Source: Berberis thunbergii (Eukaryota; Streptophyta; Magnoliopsida; Ranunculales; Berberidaceae). From it: 64,000 nt of DNA. Both the position numbers and the translations under genes were made by a program. A model generated the notes under the pieces. The model worked only from the letters and a program-made list of their open reading frames with translations. It ran no database searches and was not told the DNA's origin. The stretch lies in assembly GCA_003290165.1 (NCBI GenBank), contig QNQO01001827.1, forward strand, positions 124,001-188,000, written 5' to 3'. Within the stretch, counting starts at the first letter, position 1. Each line of letters starts with the position of its first letter. This document shows positions 49,354 through 59,700 of this stretch, in pieces.

Positions 49354-49603
49354 GGTTGTTTCAGTCGAGATGGATAGTGTAGAAGATGATGAGCGTTTAA
49401 AGTCTTTTGTTGATCTGATCGATTTCTCACTCACACTCACTAGTGGGATAGAAATTACAGGGAAGAAGATGGATGATGCGTGTCCATGATATCCATCTTA
49501 CTTGGATTTCATACATGTGGCATGGAATTGGATATGGATAATGAGGAACCCTCGTGATCATTCTAGAATTTTGAAGGTTGAATTTTTTTATTTTTAATGT
49601 TAA

Positions 49604-49802
49604 GAGGAATTCTAAATGTCGAGGAAACATGCGAGGAAATGGGCGAGGGAAGGGACGTGGCGGGGTGGGATCATTCATTTCACTCGAGATGTGCATAACA
49701 AAAATTCGACATGTACCCCGAGCGGAGTAGATGGTCTTCACCCCACCACATCTCTCCCCTCGCTCGTTTCCTCGCCCGTTTCCTCGTTGTGTAGAATCTC
49801 CC
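49604..49802. mobile_element. Mutator-type foldback MITE, copy 2
   Basis: Termini are GAGGAATTCTAAATGTCGAG and, on minus from the right, GGGAGATTCTACACAACGAG. The arms are like those of the 43238 copy but more diverged. The flanking 9 bases TAATGTTAA and TTAGTTTAA match at 6 positions. It lies in unit A of the bS21c tandem repeat. Confidence 0.75.
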
Positions 49803-50134
49803 TTAGTTTAATGAGTGATGATTCAATGAAGTTAATTTCACGAACACTCGGCGAGGACACACATTTCAACCATCGAATTAAATAGATCTAAATGCAATTT
49901 ATAATTATATAAAAAGATTAGTTTCCTAGAATAATACAAATTCCTTAGTTTAAATTGTTTAGCAAATATGCATTCCCTCTTCTTCTGCCTTTTGTTTATC
50001 GAAAAATAAAATAGTTTTTCATTGTTTTTTTATTTTTCAAATAAATCTAATTAATAATAGTAAATTTGGTTTTTACTCAATTTTATTAAATCTTGCAAAA
50101 AGTATTTGATCATTAAATTTTATTAAACCTTTTC

Positions 50135-50445
50135 AATAGAACATCTTCTGGCTCATCCTCCGCAGGCATAATCATGGTGTTTAAAGGGATTTTTGAAGAA
50201 AAGAGTATTTGCATAAGCGAATGAATGACATATTATAGACATAAGTCTTTCGAAGAAGATGGAAAGAACCCCTCTTCGGCAGTCAAATAGGAGGTGATGG
50301 GTTTGTGAGTGATTCGAAGAGTTAGGAGGGAATCGGATGAAAGGGGTGGTGGGTATAGTTGGTTTGGGGGTTTCTTGGTCTGGGGTTGTGTTGAAGATGA
50401 TGGAAATAACAAGGCGAGGAAGTTGCTGAGGGAAGATATCACCAT
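50135..50445 (-). pseudogene. Truncated bS21c copy B
   Basis: It repeats the first part of bS21c exon 1 (M-V-I-S-S-L-S-N-F-L-A-L-L-F at 50445) through the transit peptide. One missing base near 50240 causes a stop shortly after S-S-S-K-D-L. The sequence homologous to exon 1 stops at the AGAACATCTTCTGGCTCATC junction (about 50130), before the conserved R-R-E-V core. It cannot make a ribosomal protein. Confidence 0.85.
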
Positions 50446-50701
50446 GGTTGTTTCAGTCGAGATGGATAGTGTAGAAGATGATGAGCGTTTAAAGTCTTAT
50501 GTTGATCTGATCGATTTCTCACTCACACTCACTAGTGGGATAGAAATTACAGGGAAGAAGATGGATGATGCGTGTCCATGATATCCTTCCTACTTGGATT
50601 TCATACATGTGGCATGGAATTGGATATGGATAATGAGGAACCCTCGTGATCATTCTAGAATTTTGAAGGTTGATTTTTTTTTTTTTTTTTTTAAATGTTA
50701 A

Positions 50702-50892
50702 GAGGAATTCTAAATGTCGAGGAAACATGCGAGGAAATGGGCGAGGGAAGGGATGTGGCGGAGTGAGGATCGTTCACTCCGTTCGGGATGCGCACAACAA
50801 AAATGACGACACGTATTTTGACGGTCCCCACTCCACCACATCCCTCCCCTCGCTCGTTTCCTCGCCCGTTTCCTTGCTGTGTAGAATTTCCC
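50702..50892. mobile_element. Mutator-type foldback MITE, copy 3
   Basis: It is the counterpart of copy 2 in unit B of the tandem repeat; the flanks are shared, so it arose by segmental duplication and not by a new insertion. Unit C lacks it. Confidence 0.8.
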
Positions 50893-51221
50893 TTATTTAA
50901 TGAGTGATGATTCAATGAAGTTAATTTCACGAACACTCGGCGAGGACACACATTTCAACCATCGAATTAAATAGATCTAAATGCAATTGATAATTATATA
51001 AAAAGATTAGTTTCCTAGAATAATACAAATTCCTTAGTTTAAATTGTTTAGCAAATATGCATTCCCTCTTCTTCTGCTTTTTGTTTATCGAAAAATAAAA
51101 TAGTTTTTCATTGTTTTTTTATTTTTCAAATAAATCTAATTAATAATAGTAAATTTGGTTTTTACTCAATTTTATTAAATCTTGCAAAAAGTATTTGATC
51201 ATTAAATTTTATTAAACCTTT

Positions 51222-51535
51222 TCAATAGAACATCTTCTGGCTCATCCTCCGCAGGCATAATCATGGTGTTTAAAGGGATTTTTGAAGAAAATAGTATTTG
51301 CATAAGCGAATGAATGACATATTATAGACATCAAGTCTTTCGAAGAAGATGGAAAGAACCCCTCTTCGGCAGTCAAAGAGGAAGTGATGGGTTTGTGAGC
51401 GATTCGAAGAGTTGGGAGGGAATCGGATGAAAGGGGTGGTGGGTATAGTTGGTTTTGGGGTTTCTTGGTCTGGGGTTGTGTTGAAGATGATGGAAATAAC
51501 AAGGCGAGGAAGTTGCTGAGGGAAGATATCACCAT
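51222..51535 (-). pseudogene. Truncated bS21c copy C
   Basis: It opens at 51535 with the same start as copy B (M-V-I-S-S-L-S-N-F) and stays open through the transit peptide and D-L-M-S-I-I-C-H-S-F-A-Y-A-N-T. A frameshift near 51282 (extra base in TTTTTG) ends it after N-P-F-K-H-H. Like copy B it lacks the bS21 core. Confidence 0.85.
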
Positions 51536-51659
51536 TGTTGTTTCAGTCGAGATGGATAGTGTAGAAGAAGATGATGGGTTGCTCTTATCGGTTTCTCATT
51601 GGTGTCCATGATATCCATCCTACTTGGATTTCATGAAGAACCCTTCCGATTATTCTAGA

Positions 51660-52050
51660 ATTTTAATAGTTGAAGCATATTTTAATATTGTATTTTGGAG
51701 TGAAAAAAAAAAAGTTATATACAAACTATTTCATATTCATTCGCCAATCCAACCATGCATCTTTTCATCGTCAATCTTTGATAATTCTCCGTCTCGCATA
51801 AATTTATATATAAGTTTAATTGGTGTTCTTCTTCTTTGTTAAAAAAAGATTAATGGAAACCAAATAATAATAATAATAATAATAGAATTTTTTATTTTTT
51901 ATTTTTGAGAAAAAAAAAAAGTATAGGCGAATTTTTAGAATAGAGCCAACGGACATTATTCTTCACGGGTCCATTCCGCCAAAGAGGTTAGAAGGCCTCT
52001 TGACATCTCTAGAAAGCTCTTAGAAACTTTTTGTGTATCCAAAGCGAACT
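51660..52050. other. Intergenic, with ATA microsatellite
   Basis: This AT-rich spacer has an AAT trinucleotide run at about 51863-51885 and no coding signal. The right part merges into the small heat shock gene promoter. Confidence 0.5.
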
Positions 52051-52069
52051 ACAATATTCCAGAAATCTC
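52008..52069 (+). promoter_or_regulatory. Heat shock elements
   Basis: TTCCAGAAATCTC at 52057-52069 gives TTC-nn-GAA-nn-CTC, two perfect and one near-perfect HSE units. At 52008-52030 a weaker series TCT-nn-AAA-nn-TCT-nn-GAA-nn-TTT keeps the 5-base spacing. A TATA box (TTATATA, about 52079) follows, 80 bases before the start codon. This fits heat-induced transcription through heat shock factors. Confidence 0.65.
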
Positions 52070-52158
52070 CACTCCTCCTTATATACCATTGGAAATACCA
52101 CTTGAGCTTCCATTGAGAAAGCAAAATTAAAATTTTCAGTAATTTACAACTCCAAAAG

Positions 52159-52955
52159 ATGTCTACAACTCTATCAAATCTTAATGTCCCTCCTCACCTT
52201 TTCTCTTCCAAGAGAGGCACTGGTCTCAAGCCTACTTTTGTGAAGTTCCAACCTTTGAGTGTCAAATCCATGGCAGGAGGAGGAAATGGGAGAAGCGATC
52301 TTGATCACTTGCAGAGAACAAACAAGCCTCAACAAAAAAGGGGTACACCTCAAGGAGGTGCTCCAATAGGTAAGTAACAAGTACTTTTCAAAATACCCAT
52401 TATGAAAAAACTTGGGTACTAACCAGAATTATTATTACTGATAGACCTTGAATTGGTTAATTGTGAACAGGGCTATGGGACAGGTTTCCAAATGCAAGAA
52501 CAATTGAGCAAATGATGGATACAATGGAGAGCTTGATGGATGACCCTTTTGCCTACAATAACACTTGGGCTTCACCATTGCAAGCAAAGGATAATGTTGG
52601 TGGTGGGTACAGGAGAGGGAGGACACCATGGGAGATCAAAGAAGGTGAGAATGAGTACAAGATGAGGTTTGACATGCCTGGGATGACAAGAACTGATGTG
52701 AAGGTTTGGGTGGAAGATAACATGATGGTTGTCACAGCTGAGAAGGCGCCCAAGAAGAAAAATGGAGAAGAGGGTGTTGCAGATGAAGAGGATGAATGGT
52801 CTTCAAAGAGTTATGGAAAGTATAAGAGCAGAATTGCTTTACCTGATAATGTCGCCTTTGATAAAATCAAAGCTGAGGTTAAAGATGGGGTTTTGTATAT
52901 CACCATCCCCAAAGCTAGTCCTACCACCAAGGTTTTGGATATCAGTGTTCAATAG
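52159..52955 (+). CDS. Small heat shock protein, organelle (plastid) type
   Basis: Exon 1 is 52159-52369 and exon 2 is 52471-52955, with a 101-bp GT-AG intron in phase; the product has 231 residues. Residues 1 to about 50 are Ser/Lys-rich with almost no acidic residues, like a plastid transit peptide. L-W-D-R-F-P-N-A-R-T-I-E-Q-M-M follows, typical of organelle small HSPs. The alpha-crystallin domain (about 123-231) has P-W-E-I-K-E, M-R-F-D-M-P-G-M, V-W-V-E-D-N-M-M-V-V and the final G-V-L-Y-I-T-I-P-K motif. It acts as an ATP-independent chaperone holding unfolded proteins. The upstream HSE and TATA box support heat control. Mitochondrial targeting cannot be excluded. Confidence 0.92.
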
Positions 52956-53290
52956 TTTTTGTGTCACCATTTCCATTGTTTTTTGTTTTGTGTTGTGTTG
53001 GCTGTGCCTTTTGTAATTGAAGGAGAGGATTCTTAATCACAGCTGTTATATAAGGGAATGCCATTTAATATTATATACATTATTCATAGTCTCCGGACCT
53101 ACTAACGATTTACCACATCCAACCTTACGAAAATAAATAAATAAATTTCCAACAAAAACTAGCCTATCGTTTCTGCAATCTTGCTTACAAAACTAGCCTT
53201 AAAAAGTACAAGATGGTGCTATGAGCAAGGAAGACGGGATATAACTTGTATGAACCTGTGTGCGCGTTGCTGATTAAGGTAACTCAAGGT

Positions 53291-53353
53291 CTACTCTGAG
53301 AGCAAGATGTTCGTAGAGCCATTTTGTTTCAGCACAAGGCATGCCATAGCAAT
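53291..53353 (-). pseudogene. Decayed duplicate of TELO2 last exon
   Basis: After an acceptor CTCATGCAG, the minus strand reads I-A-M-A-C-L and then loses the frame relative to the true last exon (53715-53888). The similarity extends into the flanks: TACAAGATGGTGCTATGAGC at about 53217 matches TACAAGATGATGATAGCAAG at about 53650, so at least 190 bases were duplicated. It is non-functional. Confidence 0.65.
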
Positions 53354-53714
53354 CTGCATGAGAATGACTAATTGGTTACAAGTAAAACCAGTGATGGATG
53401 TCGACTAAAACAAATCAACTGATATAATGGGGCATTTCAAAAGCTTCATGTCATGAAGAATGTTGCATACTCTTATAAGGCAGTTTAAAAACAAAGTCTT
53501 GTTCCTTCAAGATTCCATTGAAAAGTACTCATTTTGAAATGCAGTATAAAAGTGTAGCCTGAGCAAGCTGAATTACAAAACTACGTGTCCTTTTCCTTAT
53601 TCCTTATACAGTTATACCTTTGTGCGATTTATATTTGATTACAAAACTAGTCTAAATTTTTACAAGATGATGATAGCAAGGAGCAAGGAAGATGGTACCG
53701 CAGATGTACATGTT

Positions 53715-56700
53715 TCATATCATGTGTCCTGTATGTGGGTGTGGGATTTTGATTTCTCCTTTCAATAAGTTAGAAGATAAACCAATGCCTTTTGTGCTTT
53801 TTGTCTTGAAAGAGTAGTCTGAAGACTCGAGTGCACGAGAAGCTTGGAGAGCCATTTCAGCATGAAGTTGAAGACATGCCATAGCCATCTGCATGATAAT
53901 GTTTAGTCAGCCACAACAAGGACATCAATATTTTATCCATTTTGTCGACAGTATGATATCATCTTCCTTTTCTGACATTAAAGAAAACAAACAAAACCAA
54001 TCTATCTACACTATAGGCAACAAATATAACCTTTTGCTCATCAAACTGTTTTGCAATCCCTTGGAAGAGTTCAAAACTAAAACTTGGTTTCTTGTGTGAC
54101 TAAAACCTTTGAAAGATGCAATTTATCTGAAAAATTGTGCTCGTGCCCTCCTTCCACCAATATTTCATGCCTATGGTATCTGTATTTTACAGTTTCTGCA
54201 AATTTCTTGTTGCAAAGTTTAGCTCAAAATTGTCAGTTAACCAAAGAAGCAGTTTATTGTTACAATGTGCTTGATTTCAGAACAAATGTACGACTATTCT
54301 AGCTTGCATACATAAATTGAACGAGCTGTAAACAATTATATAGGGCCACATGAAGTGAGGTCAGAAAGCTGAGAACATATACCACACAAATGGAAAGGCA
54401 TAATTACATGAACACAAATTATACTTGTATGGTTTTATCTTAACGATGAGCTAGCCACCTCAATTGCTAATCCTAAATGCGAGTGGAATTTGTTTCTTCA
54501 AGCACAAAAATACTTTCTTGGCAATATTGTCTTTTGGTTGTAAAACAGCACCATTCTTCTTTCCAAGTGCTCTGTTAAGTTGATACAAGATGGATCTACC
54601 CTTCACTATAATGACATCCAATAATAGATCAGCCATGGTGTCCTAGAATGAGAAATGATAACGATATTGTTTATGGAAAATTAGCAATTCGGCAGTCCTA
54701 ACAATTAGAAAGAATTCCGTTTGTGCTGCTAACAGGGTAGAAACACTGTCAAAAGAATAAAAAGAAAGACACCTAGGCTTCACCATAAATATTATTTCTT
54801 CGTATCAAAAGCATTTTCTTTATATATACTTTCAGCTACGATGAAAGTTTGAATACTACCAATATTATTTCTTTAGTATCAAAAATATTCTCCTTATGTT
54901 GGAACTGAAGTCATGGCCATATTTAGACTTAAAAGTTATTATACAAAACTATAGAGACCAGCCAAAAACGAACAAAGAACAGATGACAAGAACAAAAATA
55001 GGTGTAGTGAAAAAGATACTAACCGTTGAGCACTCGGTGTCTGTATCTGATTCAGCAACCTGAATGGACCATGTGCGTATCCATTCAAGCCCTTGAGAAA
55101 TTTCAGAATTTCCTTCAACTAAAGCCGATGCTACAAAGGAGGGATGAAGTGCAGTCAATACACATGAAGCCGCAAAGGCAACGGATCTTCTGACATATGC
55201 TTCTGCATGATGAGATACAGCTCTGCATGCAAATAGCAAATTACCATTAGACTTTAAGAGAATGCAAAAAAACAAAATAATCAAATTGGAGGCCAATGGT
55301 ACACGTGCAACACATTAGGGTGTAAAACAGCCCAGAATGGGCTTGCTAGGAATAGGTTGGATCAAATGCAAACAAAACATTATCAACAGAAGGACTTCCT
55401 ACATAGAATTAAACTTGGTGCAACTATATCCACTGTGCAGTGTTATGACCAAGGTTCGAGTTGTTACCTAGAGCTCAACATATCAAGAAGTGGAGGAGCC
55501 AAAACAGAAGCTTCTGGGTGCAAAGCTGTGCATTTCATACAAGTGCCAAGCATATATATGAGTTTCCCAAGAACAATAAAGTCCCCACCAAGCAAGTCGA
55601 CACCATGCCTCTTCTTATCAAAGCCTTCCATGGCCGGAAGCATGAAAGCAGCTGCATAAACTGGGAACTTATTTTTTGACCATTCAATCTGTTTGTCTCG
55701 TGTCCCGGCTGATTGGAGGCTCCATCTGCGTGATTTCCCTGTCTTAAACTGATTGGATTTCAAAGGAAGTTCTCTCTCATAGCGATATGACCAGCTTAAC
55801 GGCGTTCCTGATTCAGAGACCTCTTTCCAAGGAGTTGCTCCAGAAGGCCCTCTGTTGCTGGGCAGGAACCATGGATGGGGGTCAGAAATTGTTGATATAA
55901 GCCCCCTCTGATGGTGCTTAACTCTCATGGATTTAGTAGCAGCAAGTTCTTGTGCTGCATCTGTCATTGTATCAAGTATCAAGATGCGTTGACTAATATC
56001 CACATTAGGTGAATATAATAACCTGTTAAGGGCTTCCAAAGACTCAAATGGACGTGTGGCAAGTAATGCTGTCAGAGCTTTTTGTCTTTTAACTTCTACC
56101 GATTCTTCCTCTCCTTCAACAGTCAGGTCCGAGCAACGAACCTGTACAAGTGCTCTGATAAGCTCCCCTGATACATGTTGAAGTTCATCAGGTGATGCTC
56201 TGATAAAATCTTCAGCAACATCCAACGCTCTCTCAACCTGAAAAATGAAAAGTATTTTGCTGAAGTAAGATAAACAATTTATACTGTAGTATACTTTGAA
56301 CTTGAAATAGGTGAGAAATTTTGTAAGACACTCCATATGGTGTGGGAACATCATGACCAATAACGCCAAAGGATATTGAAAAAAAAATGGAAAACATTTT
56401 AATGATCATATCCACCTCTTCTCAATTACGACTTGAAAATAACAGGATAGTTTTCATGTCAGACATGTTTTAGGCAGTCTGCTGTTTGCTATTATCATTC
56501 AGAACAATGACCTATATCAAGGCAAGTCCCCCTGCGAAGATGACTTAATGATATCAACAACTTACTCCATCTGGATCGTCAGGTTTCCTTAAAGCTCCAA
56601 CAATGTCGATAAGCTGTGAGAACTTTCTCTTTAGGTCCGTGTCATCATCTGACAAGTCATAAGGCTGTAAAGATGAGTCACTCAAAGTATCGGAATTCTC

Positions 56701-59700
56701 GCTTGAATTATCATCTGCATCTTCCTCATCGATGTAATCATTATGTAATGTCGCTGGATCAACAATCTCGTCCGGATCAATCAACTTGTAGTCAGAGAGG
56801 TTTTTGTTTCTATTACTCACGCTATATTGACTACTGCCATTTGCTGCACTATCAATTTGCTTATTTCGCACACAGATAGAAGGTGTTTCCTCTTTGTCAT
56901 TGGCCTTTATACTATTAGAGGCATCTAGACTCCTTCCATCTTCTTTAGCAAACCCCAATTCCCAGTCAATAGTTTCTTCATTGCAACTATCATCAAGATA
57001 AAGTGGATTTTTTGGGTCAATAACTTTAGAGAATGCCAATGCAATACAGCTTGCCATTTTCCGGATCAAATGAATTGGGCTCTCCAGCCTACCTGGTAAT
57101 CAGGATAAAGTATGAGAAACACGATGACAACCAATAGTTAACATACAAGATACTTAATCAAATTGGCAAAGATTGAATTTATACAGCTAACTCCTTGAAG
57201 AATCAAGGGCATCACATCCTTGGTCATTTCTAGTTCATCTTTGGACATTGTTTCCAGAAGAAGTCCTAAAGCGGCAGTCACATCTGGATCCTCAATCAAG
57301 GGACTATACAGAACATAAGATTGTGAAATAGAACACAACAGCTCAAAAACTTAAAAGCACACGCAAACACTCTATGTTTGCAAAACTTAATTGCAAACTA
57401 CGTAAGAAGCAAAAATGCACTATGCACTATCAATGTCCTTGTCAGCCACTGCTATCGCAAGTCAGAATCTCTGATCCTCAAGAACCCAGTGTGCAGGCAT
57501 ATTAAGCTTATAGAAATCCATAAGTTGAGTTTGTATTTCAGTGCTTCCAGCTTAGGCATTTAGATCATTCATTTTTTTCTTTTTAACTTGGCAATACAGG
57601 TCTTAAAAACTAATGTGAGATAGAATTAGAAAATTAATAAGGATACAAGCTTGCTGCTCCATTGAAGTTCTTTGGACAAACTCACGCTTGGACCATACTC
57701 TAACAATACATTGCACCCTGTCTAAAAGGCCGCGAGTATTTTCACCCTTTGTCAATCCACTGGCAAAAGGTTGGCATTCAAGAACGGCAAACTGAAGAAT
57801 CCACCTCAGACAACGGATAGGAAAAACTTTCCAGACTAAAAACTTGTCCACAAACATAGACCTGAATGGGAAATATTACAAAGATAAGTATGTAGCAACC
57901 AAGGGTACTGGAAAAAGATAAGAGTGAGTTGCTTGATTTTCTAACTGGAGACAAACAAGAAATTAAGAATACTTGAAAATAATAAGCACATCAGCAGTTA
58001 CGAGAATCCCTAAATAGCATATTTGATAAACCATCCAAAGTCTAATCTTTGAATAAATGAATCCCCAAATTGCATATTTTATAAATCATCCAAACAATAG
58101 CACTAGAGAAATGCATCATCAACATAAGACTTCTACTAACAACCACATAACAGCCACAAACCAAAAAGCATTCATACAAGAGTAACAGACCATTAGGTGC
58201 CTTGTATCTTGCAATGTTTTGCCAAACCTGCAATCGAGGACTTGACCATCTGACAAGTGCATTCTCTCTTTTATGCCACAATCATGTGACTTGTTTTATC
58301 ATGTCATGATGAACCATCCATTGTAGCACAGAAAATCAATGGAAAGATAATGTCAGACACTAAGAAAAAGTACAGAATATGTTGGCGATATGATGGTACT
58401 TAGAATATATTAATATAGTAGACTGAAAGTTAGTCCTGATTGTAATAAAGGAGGTGTTGTTTATTGAAAGTTAGTCCTGATTGTAAGCTGAAGAAAACTA
58501 GGGTTCTTGGTATGAACAAACTAGGGTTTCATTTTCTTTTGCTTTGATCTTGATTAATCTATTTACTTGCTGTTATTCGCTGCGCCTGATCTATGAGAGT
58601 ATTGAACCACGCATGAACATGGTACAGAGAAAAAAAACGAGGAGAGGAGATGAACACGAAGGTAGAATCGCGCAAATTGAGAACAATCAAACTCAAAGGT
58701 TCAATGGAAGCAAATGAAGCGCCACAAGGGGGGATCATCAGCACACATGCGGCAAATAGCACACGTAGCTTGCTCGACCTACCGGTCAGCCACCTCGCAC
58801 ACACGGACGGCATGTGCAAGTAGGATGAGTGTGGGTCGTGAGGAATTTTTTTATAGGTCGTGGCAATTTAAGCGGCAATTGATTTATGATGGGTATATGA
58901 ATACATATATTTTTCTTGATGCTGAGCTGCACAAGTTCCAACTACAGCCGCTTCGTCCAACACCTACAAAAGCTTTGCCCTTCGGAGATGATTTCGGGGT
59001 TCGATAGTGGGACTTTTTTACATTTATAGTACAAGATCCCTATGCACACCTACAATCACTTCTCCATTCAGTTGTCAGCTCTGCCCATCATGCCTCGTAT
59101 GCAATGGCTTCTCATCAAATTACCTTTAAGGAATATTCAACATGTTATTGAGAGGAGCCCCAATTTCGAACAATACTGCATGGCTCCTAAGGAACATAAG
59201 GAGTTGTTGCGGTAAGTGAACGAACTTTTAGCCAAAGGATGCATCAAAGAAAGCACTTCACCCAGTGCGGTTCTTGCTTTGTTAGTGCCCAAAAAGGATG
59301 ATTCTTTTCGTATGTGTGTGGATTCCTGAGCCATTAATAAGATCGCCATCAAGTATTGTTTTCCAATTCTTAATTTGGATAATATGCTTGATAATTTGCA
59401 AGGCATCGTGGTCTTTACGAAACTAGATCTTAAGAGTGGGTATTATCATATTCGTATGCGACCCAGGGATGAATGGAAGACAACTTGACGAAAGAAGGTT
59501 TGTATGAATGGTTGGTCATGCCTTGTGGGTTGTTTAACGCCCCGTCGACATTTATGGCCCTTTTATCAACAAATTTGTTGTCTATTTCAATGATTCCTTA
59601 TATTTAGTCGCATAAAAAAGAACACTTGCAACATGTTAGATTATTTTGGAAGTTTTGTGATACCATCATTTTTATTTAAATTTGAAGAAATGTGTTTTCA

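Larger units (their letters stand above)
49030..51650. repeat. Tandem partial triplication of bS21c 5' region
   Basis: Unit A (about 49030-50127) starts in bS21c exon 1 and runs past the gene's 5' end. Unit B (about 50128-51215) repeats it, and unit C (about 51216-51650) is a shortened third copy. Landmark CAGGCATAAT lies at 49071, 50163 and 51252, so the period is about 1.09 kb. The B/C identity is higher than A/B, suggesting two duplication steps. Confidence 0.85.

Noticed and set aside
49427..49741. ORF overlapping the bS21c upstream region
   Set aside because: It runs through the Mutator MITE arm and appears again in the tandem copy; no conserved protein.
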